A stretch of 64,000 nucleotides of DNA from Euclidia mi. Its lineage: Eukaryota > Arthropoda > Insecta > Lepidoptera > Erebidae. Below the pieces are notes generated by a model. The model saw only the letters and a list, made by a program, of their open reading frames with translations, was not told the origin of the DNA and did not search any database. Shown here piece by piece: positions 1 to 9,707 of the stretch. Numbering within the stretch: the first letter of the stretch is position 1; each line of letters begins with the position of its first letter. A program made the position numbers and the translations under genes. The stretch is from assembly GCA_944739405.2 (NCBI GenBank), contig OX123186.2, forward strand, positions 33,589,551 through 33,653,550, given 5' to 3'.

Positions 1-1574
1 GTTAATGCGAAACACGTGTTCTAGTGCCAGTAAGTAATTTTATTTAATGGAAGGGTTTGATCCAAAAGTGATTGGGTGATGTCTTTCATGCTACGATGGA
101 TGTGAAGATTACGGATGGTTAACTGTTGAAAAATAAACGTAAAAGTTGGTAGCAAGGAACAATAGGTACCTGCATTATATTGAATAAACTCTGTACAATT
201 GTCACATATTTTTAGCAAGGGAAATCGTTCCTATATTCCTTACGGAGACACGGTTTATTCAAAAGTGGGCAGAAATATTTTGTTTTGATATTGATGATTT
301 TAAAACTAAGATACAAGCACGTGTATGCTACTCGTTGAATATATGTATAAGATAAAAATATTTTATTCCATTAATTTTAATTATTTAACTGATCTAGCAT
401 CAGGTAATTCTAGTGCTTCAAGTCTGCTTAAATAATGTGAGGCTTTACCATTGGGCCACATGCGAAAGAGTTGTAGCATTATTCGAAATACTTACTGCAG
501 TTGTTTCGAAATACGTATTATACCTTAGCGTCCTTATATTACCTATAAAATGCCAGCTAAGGTTTCGTGATCCCGTTGACCCTTCCTAGTCGTTTTATAC
601 GAAGAGGGAATGGGATAATACCGCAGTACTAATCTTTTGCGCAACACAACAGGGCAAACTCAGTTAATCCTCTACAATCTAGGCGATGCAGAAGCCTTAA
701 CCTCTACGACAATATCTAACATAGCTAGCCTTGTTCAGTTGTATGAATATTTAGCTATGTTCGCCACCAATCGGATATAATATCGAGTGATGTGTTGTGG
801 AATTGCAGAACTTGACTCCTTTGCTTTGCACTTTGAAATGACAAATAGGTTGGCTTAGTAGCACATTATGCAAATTATATCATCTTCTAAGCTTGAAACA
901 TTTTTAGTGCTATCTACAAATGTAGCGCTAAGCAATCGAGCTTTATACCGATAATTATGTTTCTTGCTAAAAATTATCTTCAAGTATCTAGCGGATAGAA
1001 TGAGGTATAGCTTAGCTTCAAATGAAGAATGCAAGAGCCCCTTTTCACTAATATCTGCCATCTTCCAGTTCAACGTAGTTTCATGGTGCAGGCAACTGTA
1101 GTGAGGTTTTTTCTGTAGCTACATAAATATTGAGATAGTTCCGTTAGCACATTCATTTTATGATGTCTGTTTCCAGTAGGATATGTTTAGGCTTATTCTA
1201 TGATGCATACTGGCGCTCTCCTCTCAGGCCGTTCTCATAAATCATAAGCACGACGAAAAAAGCGCACGCCGGAACACCGTTGTGTACAACACATCAGGTG
1301 GTCCACATATGACGTAATCCACATCCATCCTCACATAAATAATTCAAATGAAAAGTTAGTTTGTTAAGCTTACCCCATTAAAATTTTATTTTGCTTTAAA
1401 TCAGTTATAATTTTTTTGTGTGTTATATAATTGGAAAACTACTATTCTTACGAATGCCGAATACCCTATCTTTTTTAAGCAAATACTATAATTTTGTGTT
1501 ACTCAAATAGCTTTACCTATAAAGAAAATTCTAGTTTCTGACACGGGGACAAGATGTAAAATATTTTTTGTTAG
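1..1574. other. No gene recognised; AT-rich non-coding DNA
   Basis: I see only short open frames here, without family motifs. A moderately GC-rich patch at about 540-800 reads like old repeat material but I could not assign it. No RNA gene and no tandem array are visible. Confidence 0.4.
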
Positions 1575-1695
1575 GGCTCCCGCAGACTAGCTTCTTTTAG
1601 CATGGGCGACCGGCGAATTTGCAACTGCATCGATGCTGCATCACGTTTTAGCGACTCTCTGCGTTCGGACGCGGCGGCCGTAGTGTTTTAGTGTT
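1575..1695 (+). repeat. Interspersed repeat shared with 12105-12232
   Basis: The stretch with CGCAGACTAGCTTCTTTTAG followed by a GGCGACCGGCGA block recurs in reverse complement at 12105-12232. Two copies in opposite orientation and unlike their AT-rich surroundings indicate a dispersed element, perhaps a MITE end. The second terminus was not located, so the class is unknown. Confidence 0.5.
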
Positions 1696-3034
1696 GGTGG
1701 TCGGTCCAATTTACTATCCATAATTGGATTTATTTCTTCATTATTATAAAACCATTTAAGCAACGCAGATTGGTAGCAACATTAATAATATATACTAGTA
1801 TAAATAAATGATGATTGTTACAATGATATTAAAACATGTCCTGTTATTAATAGACTTATAATATCGAACATTTGCAAGTTATCGACAGTCTACATTATTT
1901 TTATGTTCTAAAACAATGAATAGCTAATTATTAATGTATGAAGTAATAGATGATACTCTCTAAAAATAACTTACGTAAGGTAGTTGTGGGACGTAGGTAA
2001 CCGCCTAAATACCGACTTCAGCTAGGTTGATATTTTCATCAATATAAAGAAAGAGGTGGGTATTATAGTTTCATCATAATCTATGGTAAGGGCTGCCTCG
2101 TCAAAATCTAGTACAAAACTCTAGGTCATGCCCACAGACTACCTTTTTATGTCATGCCTTTTAAAACTTACTTCGGAAAACGACATTCGTGTCTATTATT
2201 TGATATTGTTGATGATTCTTTGATACGGTTCTAAATTTTCCTTTTTCAACGCTATTTAACAGACCAGTTATTGCCCGCGGCTTTGCCTGCATGGATTTTA
2301 GTTATCGCAGTAGAACGAAGCCTATTGTGTTGTGCGTTCATAAGCTACACTAAAAAGTTTACTCAAAATCCGTTCAAAAGAATTTGCATGAAGGAGTAAC
2401 AAGCATCTATTCAGCCGCACAAACTATTGCGTTTTAACAGTATAATTATTAATTTATGAAACTATCAGTGGCAAACCACTAATACCACACATAACAGAAG
2501 TGATATTTGGTTTTGTGAAGTTATTAATATTATCTCCTTATACACCACTATTTTTTAATTAGTACAAAAACTTTAAGGACATATTAGCGAAGGCATTATT
2601 ATCATGTATGTGACATAAGAATTTCATAATATATATAAATAGCCAAGTTATAATCATTTGTTTTTTGTAGAAAATCTCACCAAAATCATAGACATATTTT
2701 ACAATCCATTCACTACTTCATTGATAGTATTTACTTTCCGTCCTACTCTTACGCATTCTTTCCGTCGCATTTGTAATGTAGGTAGCCTTAGACAATATAA
2801 TGAAGCAAAATAATCAGCGTAGGTAGATGCTTTTTAATTTTCTTAATTCTACCCTCTCATTCATAGTTTATCCGGGTTTGGAACCGGCAAAATTGACCGT
2901 TTTACAAGTAATTAAATACGAAGGTATGTAATTAGAAAGCAAACACATATCAAAATAAAAGAAGGTATTCCGTAATAAAAGAAAAGAGTAATTTTGGCGT
3001 ATTTATGAAGTTAGAATCATCTGTTATTTACAAA
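1696..3034. other. No gene; relic of a common lepidopteran repeat near 2268-2440
   Basis: Mostly AT-rich sequence. The segment from 2268 (TTGCCCGCGGCTTTGCCTGC, then a 'caaaatccgttcaaaag' block about 90 bases later) resembles a very common lepidopteran interspersed repeat that begins with a 'cccgcggcttcg' box and later carries an 'aaaatccgttca' box. The assignment rests on remembered family appearance. Nothing else is recognisable. Confidence 0.35.
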
Positions 3035-3130
3035 TTATTTTATCATCATCATGTCAGCCTAGAGACGACCACTGCTGGACATAGGCTTCCCTCAAGGTTC
3101 TCCACACAGACCGATTTTGAGCCGCCCGCC
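3035..3130 (-). repeat. LINE/SINE 3' tail fragment
   Basis: The ATCATCATCATG run followed by 'gaccactgctggacataggcttccctcaa' type sequence is, in reverse complement, the end of a common lepidopteran retroelement: its last codons and then a GATGATGAT tail. Only the tail remains. An RTE-like LINE is the likely source, because the same type of tail follows the RTE-like reading frame at 35485-35701. Confidence 0.55.
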
Positions 3131-3335
3131 TCAAATTACTATTTACTTAAGTAGGTATTATTTACTAAACTTAGAAGTGTTTCCATTGTCCTTCAAAATG
3201 TCCACTACCATTGTCAATACACAGATCACAGTCTTTTCACTTCGTCAAAAGCGTCCAATATGCGATGTTTAAATTGTTTGACACTAGCCGGCTTACTTTT
3301 GTACACACACGAAATGATGTCCATGGGTACTCAAA

Positions 3336-3366
3336 CTCAAACTCAAACTCAAAACTCAAAATCATT
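3336..3366 (-). repeat. Terminal short-repeat tail of CR1-like copy 1
   Basis: On the plus strand this reads as repeated CTCAAA units; on the element strand it is (TTTGAG)n directly after the conserved 'aaatgattttgag' end. Copy 3 has the equivalent tail at about 45183-45200. Such tails are thought to help position the reverse transcriptase at integration. Confidence 0.75.
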
Positions 3367-3962
3367 TATTCATTTAGGCCACAAAGTGACGCTTATGAAC
3401 GTCAAAAGTTAAAGTTAATTACTAGATGATTCTACATTTACATTTACTGCCACGTTCGCAATGCAATAGGTAGAACCACGAGAAAGAACGGGCAATAAAA
3501 CTCGTGGCCACTCTTTTTAACTGCCAGTATAATGGTTTTACATGTTATATTTGTAAGGAGCTGCAACTGTTTCACATTGTGAGTTATCTACTATTGCAAA
3601 AGTTAATAGTTATTGATATCATACTCAAGCAATAAATTATGTTCATTTATTAAGCCTCCCAAAGTGAATATGGTGAAACAGGAGCATCCACTTACGTCTT
3701 TTGATGTAAGCAACTCGCGAACATGACTGTTCTGATCTATGGTGGAACAGTATGTTCCGAACAGTATTGTAGCAATTTACAATCTATTAGCTAGCAGTTC
3801 ATTACCACGAGTTACCCTCACCTTACAAATCCAATAAATTATAATAAAAAGAGTAGAACAAGAATGCAAATGTAGCATAAAAAGAGAATACGGTAATTAA
3901 CTACACTATAAAACTGCCTATTGACCTAATAATAAAAATAAATTGACCTAATAAAAGAATAT

Positions 3963-6848
3963 TTATTTCCAAGCGTACTTGTCGTCAAAATACTCATTTA
4001 AACTATAATATGCCTTTAGTAAAAGATTATTTTTAACAATTGTCTGAAACGACCTTAAAGGCAAGTCTAAAATATTACTTGGTAGTTTATTATAGATTCT
4101 TATACTAAGCCCAATAAAAGAGCTATGCGTTTTGTGTAAACGGAAATATGGTACACATAATTTGTGCCTGTTCCTAGTATTAATATTGTGTATGTCACTA
4201 TTCATTTTGTATGAATTTATATGTAGTCGTACATGCATAACACTGGCATAAATATATTGTGATGCTACAGTAAGAATACCAATATTTTTAAATTTTTCTT
4301 TAAGTGAGACTCTTGTCTTTAACTGGTAAATGGCCCTAACTGCTCGTTTTTGTAATATAAAAATATTTTCGATGTCAGCGGCCCTACCCCATAATAATAT
4401 GCCATATGACATAACACTATGAAAATAGCTAAAATAAACCAATCTAGCCGGATCGACATCAGTCAACCTACGAACCTTCTTAATGGCATAAGCAGCTGAG
4501 CTAAGTTTCCCTGAGAGATATGTAACGTGCGCACCCCACTGTAATTTCGAATCAAGTGTTATTCCTAAAAATAATGTAGATTCAGATGTTTCGAGAACAT
4601 CGTCATTTAGAGCTATACTAGGACCAAGGTTTCTGACATTAGGCAGAGCAAACTTAATACATTTTGTTTTTTTGGCGTTCAGTACCAGATTGTTTACATT
4701 AAACCATTTAGTTACTTGAATGAGCGCACTGTTTATTTCGTTAAAATGTTCCTTATTTCTATCTACTTTGAATATCAAAGAAGTATCGTCAGCAAACAGT
4801 ACAACGTCACAAATGTTTTTCAAGTAAAAAGGTAAATCGTTTATGTAAACAAGAAACAGGAAAGGCCCTAGGATGCTGCCTTGCGGCACTCCCAAATCAA
4901 CAGGTAAGCCACTGGATTTTGAGCCGTTTATTTCAACACATTGGATTCTGTCACTTAAGTATGACTTAATGACTTCCAATGCTTTAGTCTGTACGCCGTA
5001 ATGTCTAAGTTTGCATAAGAGCGTTTCATGGCAGACACAATCGAATGCTTTCGAAAGGTCGCAAAACACACCAATAGCATTTTGGGCATTCTCCCATGCA
5101 CTGAATATGTGTTTAAGTAACGCTACTCCTGCATCTGTTGTCGAGTGACCCTTGGTAAATCCATATTGCTCACTATGAAGGAGGCTGTTTAGATTAAAAT
5201 GTCTAAGTAATTGCTTGAGCATGATCTTTTCAAAAATCTTACTAAAAGCAGGTAGTATCGATATTGGCCTATAATTACTAGGATCAGTCTTACTGCCGGA
5301 TTTGAAAAGAGGTATTATCCTACTGTGTTTCATAAGATCGGGAAAAACACCTGATTCAATACACTTATTAAATAAGTTGCTTAAATAAGGAGCTACTACA
5401 TCAATTATACTTTTTAAAACCTTAACAGAAATGCCCCAGAGATCACCTGTATTCTTAGACTCTAGAGATTGAAAAGTACTTATAATGTCGGTAGAATTAA
5501 TACAATCGAACTTAAATAATACATCACATTTTCCTACACTAGATTCTAATAGGTTTTCTGCGACTATAGCTGATGATTTTAATTCTCTAGTAGTAGTAAT
5601 CGGTATGCTAGCAAAGAATTTATTAAATGTGTGTGCGACTTCTTTGTCATTATGAATAAATTTGTCACTATCAAATAAACTAAAACTATTACCTCTAAGT
5701 GTTGTCTTACCTGTTGCTTCATTAATAGCTCGCCAAGTTGCCTTAATTTTATTCGAGGATTGTTCAATTTTGTTCCTAACGAATAATGCCTTAGCTGTAT
5801 TGCACACTCTTTTAAATATCTTTGAATAATTCCTAACATACTCAGTGAAGTTCGAATCAGAATTGTATCTCTTCATACCATACAACTCGTACATCTTTGC
5901 TCTGCTTTTGTAAATACCTGCAGTAGCCCACTCACTAAAAGCTCGAGATTCCTTAACTACTTTCTCCTTAGTCCTAAAAGTATTCTGAAACTCCTTGTTA
6001 ACTACATTAAATAAATTATTGAAATTTTCATTTGGCGAATCAATCTCCATTAAATCAGGACTCATAGCATTCATTCCAATTAAAATTTTATTCCGGAATT
6101 CATTAAACTTATGCCTAGGTAATGGCCTTACTAACACTTTCTGTATAATGCTATCACTATAATACGGAAACCTTGCTAATTGACCACAGTGATCCGAAGT
6201 TAATTCAGAACTAACTAATTTATTCAAAACTGTACAATTACTAAATATATTGTCAAGACAGGTGGATGATGTTGCTGTAATCCTAGTTGGTTCAAGGAAC
6301 AATTTTTTTAAATTAAATGATTTAAATAGATTTAAAAATCTACTAGTCATTACTGAATGATCAAGAATATTTACATTAAAATCACCACAAACTATAATAC
6401 CTTTCTTATTGCTCCTTATTTTAGTAATTGCATCTTCAATAACTGATTCAAACAAGCTAAAGTTACTTAACGGTGGACGATATACACATATGATAATATG
6501 CTGCTCAAGTTCTACACATGACAGTTCCACGGTGCGTTCTATAGACAAACTTGCTATGTCTTTCCGTTCTTTACATGTTAAGCTATTTGAAACAATAATC
6601 AAGGATCCACCATGAATAGCGTGTTTCCTAGAGAAGGCACTGTGTACCGTGTATTGCGAGTTATTTAAGAATTTAATTTGGTACTCTTTTAGCCAGTGTT
6701 CTGTAATACACATAACTTGTATACTGTGATTTTCTAAATATAAACTTAATTCTAAATCCTTGCCAGATAGACCTTGTATGTTTTGATGTGCTACATTTAG
6801 TTGATTTTGTCTACCCTTTGTCCTAGTCTTAAGTTTAAAGAACTTGTG
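3963..6848 (-). CDS. ORF2: endonuclease-reverse transcriptase of CR1-like LINE copy 1
   Basis: Encodes the enzyme for target-primed reverse transcription. The first in-frame ATG is at 6713, but the frame is open upstream to 6848. That upstream part carries the start of the apurinic-type endonuclease (LNVAHQNIQG at about 6800-6771), which the 916-residue ATG frame would lack. Further endonuclease motifs are CITEHW, GDFNVNI and TSDHCGQ. Reverse transcriptase motifs follow: SNYRPISILPAFSKIFEK, QYGFTKGHSTTD, FCDLSKAFDC, VPQGSILGPF, the catalytic FADD in VVLFADDTSL, then the thumb. No stop or frameshift interrupts about 960 codons. The frame overlaps the end of ORF1 by about 50 bases, in the -1 register. 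How ORF2 is started is unclear: termination-reinitiation, frameshifting, or a lost ATG are all possible. Family assignment is firm; current activity is inference. Confidence 0.9.
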   Translation of the reverse strand, partial: HKFFKLKTRTKGRQNQLNVAHQNIQGLSGKDLELSLYLENHSIQVMCITEHWLKEYQIKFLNNSQYTVHSAFSRKHAIHGGSLIIVSNSLTCKERKDIASLSIERTVELSCVELEQHIIICVYRPPLSNFSLFESVIEDAITKIRSNKKGIIVCGDFNVNILDHSVMTSRFLNLFKSFNLKKLFLEPTRITATSSTCLDNIFSNCTVLNKLVSSELTSDHCGQLARFPYYSDSIIQKVLVRPLPRHKFNEFRNKILIGMNAMSPDLMEIDSPNENFNNLFNVVNKEFQNTFRTKEKVVKESRAFSEWATAGIYKSRAKMYELYGMKRYNSDSNFTEYVRNYSKIFKRVCNTAKALFVRNKIEQSSNKIKATWRAINEATGKTTLRGNSFSLFDSDKFIHNDKEVAHTFNKFFASIPITTTRELKSSAIVAENLLESSVGKCDVLFKFDCINSTDIISTFQSLESKNTGDLWGISVKVLKSIIDVVAPYLSNLFNKCIESGVFPDLMKHSRIIPLFKSGSKTDPSNYRPISILPAFSKIFEKIMLKQLLRHFNLNSLLHSEQYGFTKGHSTTDAGVALLKHIFSAWENAQNAIGVFCDLSKAFDCVCHETLLCKLRHYGVQTKALEVIKSYLSDRIQCVEINGSKSSGLPVDLGVPQGSILGPFLFLVYINDLPFYLKNICDVVLFADDTSLIFKVDRNKEHFNEINSALIQVTKWFNVNNLVLNAKKTKCIKFALPNVRNLGPSIALNDDVLETSESTLFLGITLDSKLQWGAHVTYLSGKLSSAAYAIKKVRRLTDVDPARLVYFSYFHSVMSYGILLWGRAADIENIFILQKRAVRAIYQLKTRVSLKEKFKNIGILTVASQYIYASVMHVRLHINSYKMNSDIHNINTRNRHKLCVPYFRLHKTHSSFIGLSIRIYNKLPSNILDLPLRSFQTIVKNNLLLKAYYSLNEYFDDKYAWK

Positions 6849-8380
6849 TCAGTATATTCAATAGAAGAATTATAAAGATAGGAACTATTTACAGAAGCTA
6901 AATTCTTGGATACCCTACATGTACCTGTGTCATTTTGTAAATTAAATGCTAGTAATTTAGCAACTTGTCTTCTATAAAATAGTGGCAGATACATAGTATC
7001 TTTGGTCAATGTAAAATTACTAATAAAATTATTAATGTCAAATAATAAAATAAAATCTTTATATTGCCATGTCAAATTGTATAAGCACAAGTTGAGTTCA
7101 TGAATATAACTATTCATTGTTTCATTTAAGCTATAAGAATAAGGCAAAGCAAGAGTTATAAATTTGCATTCAAATTTCCTGTGAAGCGATAACATAACTT
7201 CTGTCAAATTAAATATATCCTTTTTAGTCACCGTTGGGCTATCACCATATGTGATAATTATTGTAGACTGCCTATCAAATATTGTTGTATTTAATGTATT
7301 AATTAGATATGTAAACGAAGACCCTGGATAACAATAATTGATAGTATTGTGTTGTGTCAGCTCACAATTTATTAAACTACCTAAACCTACACCAAGCCTA
7401 TCTGAGAACATATAAACTTTATTTGTGCCAGAATTCTTACCTAAAGAAGACTTACCTGTTCTATTATTCACTGAACAAGTACTTTTATCACTATCGCAAA
7501 TAATCTGAGACTCACAAGTGGGTAATGTTGGTTTTATGATATTCAAACAACTATTGGTATTTGTTAATGCTTTAACATATTCTAAATTTTGCCTCCCCAC
7601 TTGTGCAATCTCATCATATTTCCTAATATACTCCTGAACCTGATTTTCATATTGCGTGTTCATTCTACTTATTTGAGATTGTAAGGAAGTAATTTGACTT
7701 TTAAGATCCCTTGTATGTTTGTCATATAACATTTTGCCATTAATCAACTCTGCATTGTATTTGTCTAACTCCATTAACAAATCTGAACGCTCAGAAACTA
7801 AACATTTATATTGCTGAGATGTTATCTTAGTTTTCCTATATTGCTTGAGACTAACAATGAGTTTCCTAATATGTTTATTTAATTTATTATACTTTCTATG
7901 CCGTTTCAGACAATTCATGTTTATTTTTAATTGTTTTGAATCTAAGCCTAATCTATTACCTACAACCTCTGAGTAAAGGTTCTGAGTTTTATTACTGTTT
8001 AATATCTCTACAGTTTGTTCTAGTGATTTAATCTTAGTAAATGATTGTTCTAAACAGCATTCTAGTTCCCTAATGCGACTCATAGACCATGAATGGGCAT
8101 CATTGTTAGCGGTCAACAAATGGATTTCTTCCTGTAACCTATCTCGCTGGGCCAGTGTGTCCATATACTCGATATGGAGTTCTGCGAGTTGAGCCTTGAG
8201 GTTGGAAACCTTATTGTTGACAATCCTGATGTCCTCTTCACAGTCTGTGCGCTCCCTCAGTAGATGGTTATTCTCCTCCTGGCACTTCTTTAATTCCACC
8301 AAGGTTACTCTCAGCTTGTTTTCTAGATCCTTCGCTGTGGCCTTCCTGGTCATGATAGTGCTCATTGTGGAATGGCTCAT
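6797..8380 (-). CDS. ORF1 of CR1-like LINE copy 1: coiled coil plus SGNH/GDSL-esterase-like domain
   Basis: About 527 residues from the ATG at 8380; the frame also runs seven codons further up to a GTG. The N-terminal ~270 residues are rich in heptad-like Glu/Lys/Leu patterns (LENKLRVTLVELKKCQEENN and later stretches), consistent with a coiled coil for multimerisation. From about residue 320 there is an alpha/beta region with MFSDRLGVGLG (block I position), IITYGDSPTV (block III position) and a conserved-looking C-terminus. That order resembles the SGNH-hydrolase-like domain found in ORF1 of many CR1 elements. The canonical catalytic Ser and His are not obvious, so the fold may bind lipid or nucleic acid rather than catalyse. 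By family knowledge, ORF1 proteins coat the element RNA. The frame is intact. Confidence 0.8.
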   Translation of the reverse strand: MSHSTMSTIMTRKATAKDLENKLRVTLVELKKCQEENNHLLRERTDCEEDIRIVNNKVSNLKAQLAELHIEYMDTLAQRDRLQEEIHLLTANNDAHSWSMSRIRELECCLEQSFTKIKSLEQTVEILNSNKTQNLYSEVVGNRLGLDSKQLKINMNCLKRHRKYNKLNKHIRKLIVSLKQYRKTKITSQQYKCLVSERSDLLMELDKYNAELINGKMLYDKHTRDLKSQITSLQSQISRMNTQYENQVQEYIRKYDEIAQVGRQNLEYVKALTNTNSCLNIIKPTLPTCESQIICDSDKSTCSVNNRTGKSSLGKNSGTNKVYMFSDRLGVGLGSLINCELTQHNTINYCYPGSSFTYLINTLNTTIFDRQSTIIITYGDSPTVTKKDIFNLTEVMLSLHRKFECKFITLALPYSYSLNETMNSYIHELNLCLYNLTWQYKDFILLFDINNFISNFTLTKDTMYLPLFYRRQVAKLLAFNLQNDTGTCRVSKNLASVNSSYLYNSSIEYTDTSSLNLRLGQRVDKIN

Positions 8381-9260
8381 AGCCAAGGATATGCCAAACA
8401 CCTATGGACAGAAAAATAATGAAGATGTTAGAGAAGAGATAAAACAGTAATGAGTAGAAGTTTATAGATAATAAGTAAATAAATATATATAAAAATTAAT
8501 TATACTATAGCTAGAAAGACAGTAGATAAACAACAGAAAGGGAAAATATATATAAAAATTAAAGGTGTTATTCTTTTTTTTTAATGATGCTAAATATGTA
8601 GGTAAGTAGAAAAAAAAATATATATATATAATCTTGTGAAATTTACTAATTTATATAATTTTTTACTAACTTATATATGGGCCTTGTCAAAGATATAAAC
8701 ACTAAAATTAATGTGAAGTGTTAAGTGGGTGTTTGTATGGGGCGTTTGTTCAGTCTTCGATTTTGCTTCCACGTTTTGTCAAGCAAAAGGAGACAGAAAC
8801 TATGCCAGTGTGTGATGGACGAAGCTCACGTTGGTGTGAGCCGAGTAAATGTGTGATGAGGAGTGTAAGTTAATAAGTAAAATACTCCCCGGGTTTAAAG
8901 ATGATTTCAAATCCGTCCGTTGACAGCTGGTTATAGATCTGTCCGCCAAAAACTGTTTGTATCGAGGTTTCAAACACCAAACTGAATGTCTTTCACACTT
9001 TACTATTTAACAACAATAATGAGATATAAGCATTAAATATTCATTTAAAATTGCCACACCGCTGCACTCGCGATTCCTCCACTCAAAAACTCCACAAAAC
9101 TACATACTCCCGTGATATTATGAACTGATAAGCCATCGCGTCGGGAAAACGTAGACAAGCAAATTGCAGCGAAAAAGTCGATATGTACGCTCTCGTCCGC
9201 TAGCAATTTAGCACTGTTTATGGCATACGAGCGCGGCGCGCGCGCAGTGGGACAGGGGGG
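8381..9260 (-). promoter_or_regulatory. Probable 5' untranslated region and internal promoter of CR1-like copy 1
   Basis: The 880 bases upstream of ORF1 have no long frame. The distal part (about 8750-9260) is GC-richer, with a CpG-containing block near 9230-9250, as expected of an internal Pol II promoter in a LINE leader. The part nearest ORF1 is a long T-rich stretch ending TTTTTCTGTCCATAG at about 8418-8404, which looks like a splice acceptor just before the start codon. The boundary at 9260 is inferred from the composition change only. Confidence 0.45.
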
Positions 9261-9707
9261 AATTTATCAATGGAATAGTTTACAACTAATAGTACAAGAG
9301 TCGGTCATAGTCTTAGTTATGCATTAACCAATTATTACGTATTTTTGTGGACAGTTTTGAGACAGTTTTGGGACTTAGTGTTTTTATTTTTTAACTACAT
9401 AAATATGATCAGTTAAAGATTCTTAGTGCCCCGTAAATTTTTTTGTACTTATTAAAAAATAGTGGTGTATATTAATTTAATTCAAATTATATTATCATCA
9501 TCATCATCATCAGCGTGCCTTAATCCATAGCTGGATCTCCAGCACAAGACCATGAGTTTATTTTTTCCAATTGCAAATGATATGATAAAATGTATTTGTT
9601 TGAATAAAAATAATTTAATATTTATTAACACCGCATTTATCTTCATTTAATAAATATTAATTGTAAGTAAGCCAGTTTGCACCTGAGTATTTATTATAAA
9701 CACTATC
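9261..9707. other. No gene; short (CAT)n retroelement tail at 9490-9555
   Basis: AT-rich DNA. An ATCATCATCATC run at about 9492-9513 followed by GC-richer sequence looks like another minus-strand retroelement tail, too short to classify. Confidence 0.4.

Larger units (their letters stand above)
3336..9260 (-). mobile_element. CR1-like non-LTR retrotransposon, apparently full-length (copy 1)
   Basis: Read on the minus strand, the order is: a 5' untranslated region (about 9260-8381), ORF1 (8380-6797), ORF2 (open from 6848 to 3963), a 3' untranslated region of about 600 bases, and a tail of short TTTGAG-like repeats instead of poly(A). A non-poly(A), short-repeat tail and an ORF1 with an esterase-like domain are typical of the CR1 clade. 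The last ~250 bases match the 3' end of the plus-strand copy at 45000-45198, which fixes the 3' boundary. The 5' boundary is inferred from where the GC-richer sequence ends, so it is approximate. No target-site duplication was found, which is common for CR1. Both frames are open, so this copy is young or was recently active. Confidence 0.8.
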
